A stretch of 64,000 nucleotides of DNA from Gnetum montanum. Taxonomy: Eukaryota > Streptophyta > Gnetopsida > Gnetales > Gnetaceae. The DNA lies in NCBI GenBank assembly GCA_015680685.1, contig MNCI01025115.1:123606-187605 (forward strand), in the 5' to 3' direction. Every line of letters begins with the position of its first letter. Positions within the stretch are counted from its first letter, which is position 1. Below the pieces are notes generated by a model. It did no database searches. It saw only the letters and a program-made list of their open reading frames with translations, and was not told where the DNA came from. The position numbers were made by a program, and so were the translations under genes. Positions 13,258 to 24,800 of the stretch are shown here, piece after piece.

Positions 13258-16200
13258 ATGAGTACATGGGAGCTAATCTGCTTTCCTTTGCATCTACATG
13301 GATCTCATGGTGATGTTGAACACTGTATCAACCCTAATTGCCTAGATCTTAAGCCTGAGAGTCTAGTAGACCACATAGAGTCAATAGAGAAACCTCTAGA
13401 ATGGTCTGAAAACCTAGTTAAAACCCTTAACTTAGAGGTAGGATACATAACCAAAGACTCTCTAGTTGAGGTTTTTATCACAACACATAGTGGTGGGGAG
13501 AAAGCCCTTAAACTAAGTTCCTCAGTGGAACTTCAATATGCTCAAGACATCACCAAGGCCATACAAAGCAACATTAAGATTGTTGCCTAGTCATATGAAG
13601 ACAGGCTAGGCCTAGACCCATGTTCTTTCTATCACAACATCATACTAAACCCTAACGTTAGACTAGTTAAGCAAAACATGTGCAAAATTAGACCTAATTT
13701 AGCCTTGGCAATTCATGATGAGATCTCAAAACTATACCAAGCTGGTTTCATCATGGCTATTGATTACATAAAATGGGTTTCTAACATAGTGGTAGTCCCT
13801 AGGAAAAATGTGATTATTTATATTTGCATTGATTTTCAAAAGCTAAATAAAGTGACTATCAAAGATGACTTTCCTTTACCTGATATTGATTAACTTATCG
13901 ATACTATAGCTAGACATGCCTTGTTATCCTTTATGGATGGATTTTGGATATAACTAGATTAGGATCAATCCAAAGCATCAACTTAGCACAACCTTCATGA
14001 CCTATTAGGATACCTTTTATTATACCATGATGTCCTTTGGCCTTAATAATGCACGAGCAACACACCAAAGAGCCATGACCTATATCTTCAATGATTACAT
14101 GCTAGGTTTATTTAATGATTACATAGATGACATAGTCATTAAGTTCAAAGTAGCCAATGATCATGCTAATGACCTAGACCTTGTGCTTAAACTATGCCTC
14201 ATAGGTGACCTTAGGCTCAATCCTAAGAAGTGTGTCTTTGATGTTAAGACCAATAAGATGATTGGCTTTGTAGTATATGAAGGAGGGATTCATGTCAATC
14301 CTAATAACGTTAAGGCCATATCAAAATTAGAAGCACCTACCAACCTTAAGGAGCTTCAAGGATTACAAGGTAGATGGTAATTTATTCATAGGTTTATCTC
14401 TAGGCTTATGGATAAGTTACTACAGGGTTTACTATGAGAGGACAGCTCAATGCCAAGAGGCCTTTGAAAACCTTAAGCAAGAGTTAGCACAACTACCAAT
14501 AGTCTATCCTCCTTAATAGAGTAAATAATTTTATATCTACCTTTCCATCTCAGATGCATTTTTTGCCTCTTTACTCTATCAAAAATGTGATGATGGGGCA
14601 TAAATTCCTATATACTATCTTAGCCATGTGTTAGTAGCCAATGAGACTCAATACACTAAGGTGGAGAAGTATTGTCTAGTACTAGTCTTCTCCTTGAAGA
14701 AGTGGAGAAACTACCTCTTCAAAAGCCAATTTAACATCATTTGCAAAGACAACATACTTAGAGCCATAACAACCAACATCTATGAAAGTAGTCGTATAGC
14801 CTGATGGAAAGCCAAACCACAAAATTTGACCTTTGTTGTCTCTCAATCCTCAATGAAAGGTCAAGCTATAGCTATATAACTCATAGTTTTACCTATTTAT
14901 GACCAAGAAACCATAGATCATAAATTCCCTAATAAGCATATTAACACCATTAGCCAAGTGCCCAAGGATTATGAAGTAGTCATGCACTTTGATGGAGCTT
15001 CAATTACCCATGGGGGCCGGTGCCACTACCATCATAACATTTCCATCTACTAAAATTCGATCCTTCACCTACTATTTTAAGTTCCCATGTACCAGCAACA
15101 TAGTGGAGTTTGACGGTTTGATCAAAGGAATGATGGTAGCTCGTGACCTGGGAATTAGATGCTTAGCGATCAAAGAAAATTCAAAACTTGTGGTTAACCA
15201 TGTAACTGAGGTCTATGCATGTAAGGCCAAACACTTACAACCATACTGTGATCCAGGGAAGTAATTATTACAATAATTCACAAACATTGATATCCAACAC
15301 ATATCCCAAAAATAAAATTCCATAGTTAATGCAATTGCAACATTAGCACTTAGTGTGATGTCATATGTGTTTAGTAAATTGCCCACCTTAACCATAGATT
15401 GTGCTACTCCCATGATACATAACACTGAGGATACCTTTATGGTCATCTTTCATACTACTTCCTTCATGGAGTGGTATGATAATATCAAATTTTATCTTAT
15501 GCATGATGAATCATCACAAGGCCTAACTACTCCTCAAAAGGATAATGTACACAAGTGATCAAAGTAGTATGTCATGGTAGGTTATAACACATTATGTTGA
15601 TGATCCTATGATGGCATACTCCTAAAGTGCTTAGGTAAAACTAAAGCTAGAATATATCTATAGGTGGTTCATGAGGATGTTTGTGAAGGGCATATAGGAT
15701 TGAGAGCTATAACCACTATGATTAAATGGTTAGGCTACTATTGGCCAAATATGAAAAATGATTGCCTACAGAAAGTTAAGCAATGTGACACATGCCAACA
15801 ATATAGAAACCTTATACATGTACCACCAACTGAGTTGCATACCACTCAAATAACATGCCCATTTCAATGATGGGGGTTGGATATCATTGGATTCATAATG
15901 CAACTAAATACTTTACACAAGTCATTGAGGCTATTCCCCTAAGGAAGACTACATCCAAGAAAGTTTGCAAATTCATCCTAGATAACATTGTAGTCCATTT
16001 TGGCATACCCATGACCATAGTCATAGATAATGGAGCATAATGTAGTAGCCAAGAAATAGAATATTTCTACCATGACCTAGGAATTAAGAATTATTTCTCA
16101 TCACCTTATTATCCTCAAGCCAATGAACAAGTAAAAGTAAGAAATAAGGCCATCATCAACTTACTCAAAAATATGCTTAATAATAGTAAGTGCAAATGGC

Positions 16201-16676
16201 ATGAGTAGCTTGTCCATGCACTATGGGCATACAAAACAACCTATGGCATGGTAACTAGTGTGACCCCTTACAACTTGGTTTATGATTCTAAAGTTTTTTT
16301 ACCTCTTGAATTGTATGTTCCATCACTTCAACTAGCCTTGACTGACTAGATCAACAATGAGCAAAACAAGGAGTTATGGATAGAAACCCTAGAGTCAGTG
16401 GAGGAGCAACATATGAAAGCACTTTCTTACATCGAACACTATCAAGAGAGGAAAAAGTAGCAACATCACCATAACTTGACCATGTGCAAGATCAAAGAAG
16501 GTAACTTGGTCCTCAAATTCATCAATGAGTATGTGAACAAATTCTTAGCTAAATAGAAAGGATCCTTCCTTGTTACTAGAGCCTATGAGAATGATGCATT
16601 TCAAATATTTGACATGGATGGGAATGACCTAGCTAATTTGGTTAATCATTCCTATATAAAACCATACTACATGTAG
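13258..16676 (+). pseudogene. pol: RT, RNase H, second RNase H (aRNH), integrase; E1
   Basis: Replication enzyme of the element. In order: linker ending VKTLNLE (13,258-13,590); reverse transcriptase from about 13,595 with KWVSNIVVVPRKN, ICIDFQKLNK, FPLPDID and the catalytic YIDD at 14,120-14,131; classical RNase H about 14,530-14,960 (YTKVEKYCLVLVF); archaeal-like RNase H about 14,975-15,265 (HFDGAS, IVEFDGL, LVVNHV); integrase HHCC finger 15,664-15,870 (HEDVCEGHIG...CDTCQ), core with IDNG near 16,024, and C-terminus ending KPYYM at 16,676. Dual RNase H is established for the Tat lineage of plant Ty3/gypsy elements. The final integrase Glu (QAxxQVE) is Lys here, the aRNH GDS is ENS, and many stops interrupt the frame, so it is dead. 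No gag or protease is fused upstream. E5 and E7 carry relatives. Confidence 0.9.
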
Positions 16677-16926
16677 CCAAAAATCATCAGTAATCAAGTC
16701 TACTTTCAATGATCTATTATGACCTTAAATTACCAGCACAACCTACCATGGCCTTAAGCTAGTACAATACCCCACCACAATCTTAAACTAGTAACTTTGG
16801 TAACCTAGATATCCTAATTCTCATGTGACCTATGTGCATTCTAGCAATATAATATGCAATGGTGTTTTGTAATTTTTGTCAATGCCTCTCAGATCAATCC
16901 TCTAGACACCAACAAATAGGGACCAT
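16677..16926 (+). other. E1 3' UTR and polypurine tract
   Basis: Right after the pol stop lie three degenerate spacer-type motifs (GACCTTAAATTACCAG and relatives, 16,720-16,800). Then comes the block CAATGCCTCTCAGATCAATC, shared with E7 (20,230) and E5 (61,755), and the PPT AAATAGGGACCAT at 16,914-16,926. It is about 250 bases long, against about 1.1 kb in E5 and E7, so part has been deleted. Confidence 0.65.
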
Positions 16927-17560
16927 TAAAACATCACAAAAATGTGTATGTTATAACTGATTATCATCATGTAACTTTCATCCCATGAAACCCAAAGTAA
17001 AACTTCATTGTAAATGTGAAGATTGTAATCCACAATGGGAAATTTCACATACTTTATACTTTTGAAGCTGAAAAATGCCTCATAAGTGGTCAAAACCTCA
17101 TTACCCAAATGAACAAAGTCATCTAGTATCTATATTTGGGCTTGGGGGTCAAAATTACCTTTTGGAATGTCAAAAAAAGGTCATTTGATGGGTTTTGTGG
17201 GAGGTATACATTTTTCTACACTAGAAACACATGCAAAGGGGTAAATCTCACCTACCCCTAGCATGGAGAGGTGGGGGTTTTGCCCTCAACTTGGAAACAT
17301 TTCCCTCAGTGTGGAGACTACATGCCCAACTTGGAAACCATCCCCCCTTAGTGTCAAAGTTTTTCCCTAGTGTGGAGGCTCCATACCCAACATGGAAATT
17401 GTACCCACCCCATACACACACAGACACCCCACCCTTAACATGGAAGCCACAAAATTCAAAATTCATCACTTCATGCACTTCGACATTGACCAGCCACTTC
17501 AATAAGCATGGTAGATAGATCAACATAAAAGATTTATCTCCAACATGAAATGTGTGCCCA

Positions 17561-17620
17561 ATTTACTATTTATAGTAAATAGAATGGCCATGGGGGAAGG
17601 AACTTACTATGTATAGTAAC
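17561..17620 (+). promoter_or_regulatory. Conserved palindrome pair in LTR U3
   Basis: Two near-palindromes, ATTTACTATTTATAGTAAAT (17,561-17,580) and AACTTACTATGTATAGTAAC (17,601-17,620), stand about 160-200 bases upstream of the TATA box. The pair, at similar spacing, is also in the E7 LTR (20,809-20,875) and both E3 LTRs. This may be a protein-binding or hairpin element; function is inferred. Confidence 0.5.
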
Positions 17621-17777
17621 CCCCCAAATTTGGACACCCATCTGACTAAACGAAGACGAAATTGGCAGCCAATTTGCACCCATTTTATAGCCATTTTACA
17701 GCCACTTTTCAACCATTTTACAGCCATTTTTCAGCCAAATAATAGCCATATTGCAACCCCATTCATGGCCTAAGACC

Positions 17778-17785
17778 TATAAAAA
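17778..17785 (+). promoter_or_regulatory. TATA box of E1 LTR
   Basis: TATAAAAA about 850 bases into the LTR. TATA-type words occur at matching places in the E7 LTR (20,969) and both E3 LTRs (43,822-43,814; 30,826-30,813, minus strand). It marks the U3/R border. Confidence 0.6.
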
Positions 17786-18089
17786 CTAGCCTCCAATACA
17801 ATTTACAAGTTCCACAATCTTGATATGGTTTGGAACTTTACACCTTTTAGCAATTTTAAAGTTCTACACTTGGGCATTTTCAAGTACTCAAGAGTTCTAG
17901 CAATTTTCCACATTTTTTTTCTCTTGAACCCAATGTAGAAACTCTGTGACCTTGTGACTTTACAATCCCCCTTTAAGATTTTTGAACTTTCAAACTCCAC
18001 GCTATACTCCTAGGATTCCCAACTCCTACCATAGGGCACATGGACAGCTTGGATTTTTCACACTTCTCAACTTCCACCATAGCCAACCT

Positions 18090-19216
18090 ATGAATCTAAG
18101 ATTGTAGCACATTATGTCAATATTCCTATGATGCCATATTGTTAGTGTTCTTGGGTAAAACCAAAGCTCACATAGTCCTTGAGCAAGTTTAAGAGGGTGT
18201 ATGTGGGAAACATATAGGAACCTAGAGCCATGGCTACTACGATCAAATGGTTAGGTTATTATTGGTCAATATAGAAAGAAACTATTTGTATAAGGTTAAA
18301 AAATTTGATACTTGTCAATGACATAGCAACCTAATACATGTGTCACCAACTAAGTTACAAACTACTTAGATAACTTGGCTATTTCAATCATTAGACTTAT
18401 AGCACCTACGTCTTTCATAGAACATAGCTTTATCATTGCTATAACTGAATACATTACAAAGTGGGTTAAATCTATTTCCCTAAGGAAGACAACATCTAAA
18501 CAAGTCTATATATTTATACTCAATAACATATGAGCCTATTTTGGCATACCTATGAGCATAGTCAAAGATAATGGACCACAATTTAGTAGCCAAGAAACCA
18601 AGAGTTTTTGTCATGACCTAGGCATTAAGAACTGCTTCTCATTACCATATTACCCTCATGCCAATGGATAAGCTAAAGTAAGAAACAAGGCCATGATAAC
18701 TTGCTTAAGAAGATGTTGAAACACAACAAATGCAAGTGGCATGAGTGGCTTGTCCATGCACTTTGGGCTTACTAAAACACATTTCAAACTAAAACTAGCA
18801 TAACTCTTTATAGCCCAGTTTATGGTTCTGAAGCTATTTTGCCTCTTGAATTACAAGTGCCATCACTCCAAGTAGCCTTATCAAACTTCATCAATGATGA
18901 AAAAAACAAGGAGCTACATACCATTAACTTAGATTCAATGGAGGAGCAGTGGGTATGAACACTTGGTCATGTTGAATGATATTAGGAGAGGTAGAAATGG
19001 CAACACCATCATAACCAAAACAAACACAAGATCAAGGAATTTGACTTAGTTCTTAAATCCATCCACAATCATGCGGACAAATTCTCAGCCAACTAGAAAG
19101 GGCCTTTCTTGATCACTAAGGCCTATAGTAATGGATCCTTCAGAATAGCTAACATGGATGGGAATAAGTTGGCCAATCTTATCAATCATTCCTATCTAAA
19201 GCCTTATTACATGTAG
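18090..19216 (+). pseudogene. Integrase fragment of E7 pol
   Basis: The text restarts where E1 pol reads at about 15,585 (the phrase ACATTATGTTGATGATCC) and runs in parallel to the pol stop (KPYYM then TAG at 19,214-19,216). Visible parts are the HHCC finger with ATTIKWLGYYW near 18,235, the core (FGIPMSIV.DNGP near 18,540-18,580), the PHANGQ block near 18,655 and the C-terminal chromodomain-free tail. Several frameshifts and stops interrupt it. Confidence 0.8.
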
Positions 19217-20277
19217 CTTACAAGAACTAGCAACTAACACCGATAACCTCAACAACCAGTAATAAGCAATCTTGCATGACATCTATTTGCACAATAGTGG
19301 AACTATTAAACTTTGTAACATATGTAACCTTTTGTATCCTAGTTTGTTGATTATCTCATATGGCCTTATGCATTGTAATGTAACAAGATGTTTTTTTTTT
19401 GTATTATTTCATGTCCTCTTGGAGTTGTGCTTGTAGGATGAAGCCTAAAAATCATTACATAGTAATAACTCATCACAGCATCAAGTCACAATGTGACCTT
19501 GATGCACAAGATTTGATGAGTTTGTCCTATTTTGCTAAGAGTGCTTGCTCCACTTCACTCCTATTACCTCTCCTTAAGCCTAGCCTCATAGCTTAATTAT
19601 AACCTTCCTTACCCTAAGCAATAATTCTGACCTATGTTTGGCACTAATGCATCATGGCCATATGACATCCCTTTTTTAAGCTCCACCTACAATTTTTTTG
19701 AATGTAACACATCTCATTCAATGGAAAAAACAATTAAGTCCATCGAGTGTAACACATTTCATTTGATGTAAAAACCAAAATCAAACCAACCTTAGTAAGA
19801 AATCCAATGAAGGTTTCACCCCACAAAAAAATGAGGGAGCAAATTACCAAGAAGCCAAGAGGCTAATGAAGACAAAAAGAACAAATCAATGGCTTTAAAC
19901 ATGCAATTGAAGAAACCTAATAGCCAAAGAAACCTTGGAGCAAGGTGTTGGTTCTTCAAATGCATTGTTGAGTAACCAACACTTTTAGACATTAAGTGCA
20001 AAGACCTATTGATTACCCAACATGTCAATGCCACACCATAGCCATGCTATCAACATTTGGAATTCACTGTTAGCCCTTATAATCATTTTCATATAGCCTT
20101 AATTTGGATTATCCCATTATAGCCTTACCCCATCATCATAAGCACTCTTTGGCATGGTTTGACATCATAGAATCAAGCATGGAGAGGGAATGCTGGTGAT
20201 GGACCTATAATGGTATTTTGTATTTTTTGTTGATACCTCTCAGATTAATCCTCAAGACACCAAGAAAGAGAGGCCAA
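19217..20277 (+). other. E7 3' UTR and polypurine tract
   Basis: This is 1.06 kb of non-coding DNA. It matches E5 (60,598-61,796) and, inverted, E3 (31,639-32,470) over words such as GTAGGATGAAGCCTAAA, ATTCAATG and CTCTCAGATTAATCCTC. A PPT-like AAGAAAGAGAGGCCAA at about 20,262-20,277 abuts the LTR. Confidence 0.65.
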
Positions 20278-21690
20278 TGCAACACCACCAAGAAAACTCA
20301 TGTTATGACCCTTTTTCATTGTAACTCTCATTCCATGAAACCTAAGGCTAAAAATTCATTGCAAAATGTGAAGATTGCCCCTAGCAAGAAAGAGATGAAA
20401 TTTCACATAATTTAGCTTTTGGAGCTAGAAAAATGCCTCATAAGTGGTCAAAGCCAAAAGTCCCAACTGGAAAAAGTTATATGATGCCCATATTTCATCT
20501 TGTGAGGGTTAAAATGCCTTTTGGATTGCCAAAATTGGCATTTTCATGGGTTTTTTTGGGGTATAAATTTTACTATGCTAGAAACACCTATGTGATGTGT
20601 AACATCACCTATGCCTACCATTAGAAGGTATAACTCTTATGCCCCTAGCATTGTTGCTACATCCCCAACATTTCACCTTCCCCACAACATTGTTTAAGCA
20701 TCACCCAAGATCTCATCATTGCTCTAGCTCCAATGTTGATTCTACACATTAGTGTTGTTGTTGAAGGATCCAACATCGATGAAAGAAGTCAGCATGGATA
20801 AAATTTCCATTTACTATTTTTGGTAAATAGAATGGTTTTGATGCCATGGGTATTAAAATGTCCATACATAGTAACCTTGCTGGATTTAAATACCTACAAC
20901 ACCTATACATGGCAACAATCTATCAACAATTAGGAAAAAGTTTGCACCCAAATTTATGGCCAAAACCTTATAAAAATAAAGCCCTAACATCATAGAAATA
21001 TTTCATGTTTTTGTTATACTTGACCATATTTTTGCATTTCACAGCTTTGGAGAATTTACAAAAACAAAGCTTTTGAGGAATCCCTAGCTTGAAACCCTTA
21101 GTCATTGCAACCATTATTTTATACCCTTGAGATTTTGTAGCATTTTGTAGCAATGTTGAGCAATCTGGAAATCAATAACTCCTATATGGCTCTTGCTTGT
21201 ATCCCAAAACCCCCACACATCCTACCTCCTACTCCACTAACGTTGCAAATCTAGTAAGGATTGCAACAAGGTTTCATATTTTTGTGAGTTGTGAAGCATC
21301 CAGATCATGGAGCTGATTGTGGTACCTTAGGCTACTAGCTTCAATGGAATCCAAACACATACAAAGTGAACCCCCTTTCTTCCTTAGGAATCCTTATAAC
21401 CATTTCTGAACTCATTTTATTTTTGTAATAAATTTTAAAGTTTCATTTTTTTCTATAAGTTAATTTACATTTCTTACATTCCATGCATTATTTTATATCA
21501 AATATACTTTATTTCCATTTTTTCATTATCATTGTTTATACTTTATAAGTACCTAGGTGATCTATTGAACTATCTAGGGTACCCTGAATCCTTTTCTTTT
21601 CTTTTTTCTTTTTTTTTTTTGCAGAAGACCTTGGGATCTAGGATTAAAGCTATTCCACCTATAATTTTTGGTTTTCCTAAAACCAAATTT
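20278..21690 (+). mobile_element. E7 LTR, apparently full length
   Basis: It begins TGCAACACCACCAAG and aligns with the other family LTRs through U3, the palindrome pair (20,809-20,875), the TATA box TATAAAAATA (20,969-20,978) and a poly(A)-type GTAATAAATTTTAAAG (21,426-21,441) that matches both E3 LTRs. The 3' border near 21,690 is placed by the PBS-like word TAGGTGCTAC that follows at 21,693. Confidence 0.7.
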
Positions 21691-21691
21691 C

Positions 21692-21710
21692 CTAGGTGCT
21701 ACAATCCCTA
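21692..21710 (+). other. PBS-like site after E7 LTR
   Basis: CTAGGTGCTACAATCCCTA resembles the decayed family PBS (TGGTGCTAGAAGGAGGGCC in E4). Its presence means this LTR once stood 5' of an internal region, as well as 3' of E7 pol. Confidence 0.4.
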
Positions 21711-21812
21711 GCATAGTCAAGAGTTTTCCTCACCCAAGTGCTAGCATAGTTATCCTAGTTTTTTCAGAATTCAAAGATTTTCTCAGTGTTTTCTACACTA
21801 ATCTTCTACACT

Positions 21813-24800
21813 ATGTCAAGAAGGAAGGCTCCTACTAAGAACCCTACTTTGGAGGAGGAAAATGTAGCTACTCATGATCTTTCTCAACTCCCACATCCCA
21901 AGATTGGAGAAGGCTCCATCACTTTTTATCCTAGGTACATAGCCTTAACTAATTTTTCATTTGAGTTTATTCCATTTATTCCATTTCTAGCCTAGAGCCC
22001 CTATGTTTTCTAGCTCTAGGTTTGTATATTATTCAAATCAAAATTTCATCATAATTCCATTATATATTTAGGTCATGATTACTTTTTTTCAGTGTTACTT
22101 TGGTTTTGGATTTTTTATACATTGTAGAATAAATGCTATTTTCCATGAATTCCACTAGTTTTCTTCTTTTTCCGACCCAAAAAGCAACAAAATTTTTGAA
22201 ATTTTTCATAAGAAAATCACTATTTATTTTAATTTTTCAAGGCTATGGGGTTAATTATTATTATTTTCTAGTTGATTTAGTTTTTGAACCACTTGTTTTG
22301 CCTCGCAATTAATTTTTTATGGGTTTTTCCATTAGGCTGTGTCAAGTGGGGTTTTAGTTTTCTAACTAATTTTAGTGTGATTTTAGCAATTTTTTTGTAG
22401 TAAATGGTTATGAAGTGTTTAGTTTTAAGGTTGTGAATTTTTAGTTCATTGTTCAAGAATTCTAATAGCTATGGAATCATCAAATTTTATTGTTCTTGAC
22501 TAGCATTTTCATAGACTTGCATGAAATGGGATTTTGGTTATTACAACCATGGTTAGGTTAATTTTGCAATTTATTTTTGAAACTATGGCTAAGAATTTTT
22601 ATGTTTTCTTATTCTAGGGTTGTAGTTCATGATTTTACAATTCCAAAAGCTATGGAATCATTGAAATCAAATAAGTGGTTTATTTTTTGTGAATGTTTCT
22701 GTAAAGTGGTGCAAGATTAAGGTTTTATGGCTATTACGCATTTACCCTTGTGAAGATGGGCAATGTTAAGACTTTGGAAAAAAATTTCCATCAATGTCCC
22801 ATGATCCTAAGGATTTTTTGAGGTGTTTGGAAGGGTTTAAAGATGATTTGGATCAAATTAAAATATTTTTTTTAATAATTTTTATCTAATGTTTACTATG
22901 GTCATTCCTTACAGTTTTGGTGTTGTTGAATTTTGTGAAATTTGGTTTATGACCTTTGGTTGTGTTTTGAGTTTTTTCCTAAGTGTGGAATCTAAAATGA
23001 AAACTAAAATTTTAGTTCTATATTATAAATTTCATATTTTCAATTCTAAATTATCAATTCCATGTTTTCTATTATAAACTATCATTTTCACACTTTTGGT
23101 TTTAAATTATCATTTTCACTTCATTCAAGTGTGAACTGTTCCACTTGGTATTTTTGCCAAAGTGTTATTTTCCATGTTGAAGTGTTATAAAGGTTGAAAA
23201 TATTGACATGGTAATTGTAATATTTTTGGTGTTTTAGAATTATTAAGTTTTCATTTTGGTTTATACAAGGTTGTAATGGTTGTGTTGAATGGTATAGGGC
23301 CTTCTTGAAGCCCATCTTGGTCATGATAGAGCTAGGGGAGCTCTTATGTTGCATCCATATTTCAAGTTCCAACACTTGATTCCCTAACATGGAGTGGGAA
23401 AACCATTTGCTATGGAACATCCCAAGATCAATGAAGGTCCTAGTGTACCTATTACAAAACTTCAATGTGATTATTTGGTCACACATAGCATTCCATACCA
23501 TAACTGCTATCATTGAAACAATTGTGCCTCGCTCCTCTAGTAAGATCGTCAAGTTCCTAATTGATGATCTAGAGACTCATGTAAAGGGTGAGACAAATGA
23601 TGACACAAACACTATGGGCACTTACAAATTATCCAAAATTTGGAAAATGCCTATATTCAAGTATTACAAGCCTAATAACATCCTACTAGTTGGTCATCAT
23701 GTTCTTACACTGCTCTAGAATTCCCCTGGAATTGTCTACCATATAGAGGGGTATGTGTAGTTATAATTTTTTGTTTTTGATTTATTTGTTTTTTGCTTTT
23801 GTTATGTAATTAATTTGTAATAATTTCTATTGTTTTTACTTTCGTACAAGCATAGGATAAATGATCAAGGGTGACAATCGTTTACCCTTAGCCCAAACAG
23901 CATTGGGAATATTCACCAAAGTCCAATAATAAGGCTTGATATGATGGACTAGTTGAAGGATAAATTTGATAATTACATCAAACATCATTCTAATGCCTAC
24001 AAGAGGTGCCTAGCCAATGGAATGATACATAATGAGTGGAAAAATCCATCCCATGATGAAAAAGTAAATCCATATCCTAGAGCTCCTACAGTATCTTTAT
24101 CATATAGGCAAAGTGAGTATTTTGATTGTTTATTTTGGTTATCTTTATGTTAATGGTTTGCTAGTTGTGATTTTATTCAATCATTTAGGCTTTGGTTGTT
24201 TAAATGGCTATACTATTTTTACATTAATTTGATTTTATTTGTTATATTTTGTTTTACATGATGAACCTATGTCAAAACTAATGGTCCATTTTTGTTATGT
24301 TGTAGGGGTTATGCCATTAGCTGAAGTTACTGTAATGAATTTAGGACACACTAAGGATACATTAATCCTCAAGTTTGGTGAGGTGGAACTTGCCCAATAT
24401 TGGTTGGCTAATCAAGCATCTAAAGCTATTTAAGCAAGGATTTTTCATGTTGGTTTGCTCAACATCTTCATGGCCACAAGCCCCATAGTTCCCACTATAG
24501 AAATGATTAACATCATTGATCCATTTAACAAAGGAGTCAAGAGGTTCATCACCTATGTTCATGATGTGATTTTTACCTTGGATGTTAATAAAAATCCATC
24601 TTTAGTGACCTCTTTGGTGTTCCCAATGAGGGCACAATGACTATCACCAAAGAAGGGAAGAATGTGAATCACTTAAAAAAAGTTAAGTGGTTAAACACTC
24701 ACCGTGGTAATAAGAGATTCTCTCTAATCCAGTTCTAGGTTCCAAAGGCTATAGAGATGTATTTCCTACTTTGGTCCTATGCATTTCCTAAGTTTCTATT

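Larger units (their letters stand above)
1..18090 (+). mobile_element. E1: giant Ty3/gypsy (Tat-like) LTR retrotransposon, 5' LTR outside window
   Basis: The order on the plus strand is leader, gag-protease, spacer, antisense gene G', tandem array, second spacer, pol, 3' UTR, PPT and 3' LTR. The 5' LTR would lie left of position 1. The leader matches the leader of E3 (reverse complement of about 42.6-42.8 kb), which ties this end to the same family. The 3' LTR is cut at about 18,090, where a second integrase copy begins. All coding parts have many stops and frameshifts. More than 8 kb separates gag-PR from pol, because the spacer holds the gene and the array. Assigning all modules to one element is an inference from order, strand and shared flanking repeats. 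Confidence 0.75.
16927..18090 (+). mobile_element. E1 3' LTR, truncated at its 3' end
   Basis: It starts TAAAACATCACAAAAAT after the PPT (TG has decayed to TA). It aligns with the LTRs at 20,278, 61,797 and, inverted, at 30,263-31,638, 43,247-44,717 and 46,441-47,916. U3 carries repeated CATGGAAA/GTGTGGAG words (17,240-17,440) and the palindrome pair at 17,561-17,620. A TATA box (TATAAAAA) is at 17,778-17,785. The U5 end is missing; integrase-related sequence begins at about 18,090. Confidence 0.75.
18090..21690 (+). mobile_element. E7: 3' part of a second family member (integrase, UTR, LTR)
   Basis: An integrase fragment, a long 3' UTR, a PPT and a complete LTR follow in the normal order. 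The left end abuts the truncated E1 LTR and the right end abuts gene G of E4. No gag, protease or RT remains. Target-site duplications were not found. Confidence 0.6.

Noticed and set aside
13244-13260. Met-tRNA PBS-like word TAGTATCAAAGCATG just before E1 pol, suggesting a gag-less element with its own 5' LTR
   Set aside because: The equivalent place in E5 (51,205-51,225) does not keep the word, and the preceding DNA matches the spacer, not an LTR.
23121-23552. 143-codon minus-strand ORF
   Set aside because: It lies antisense over exon 2 of gene G and its upstream intron, has no relative, and contradicts the exon pattern.
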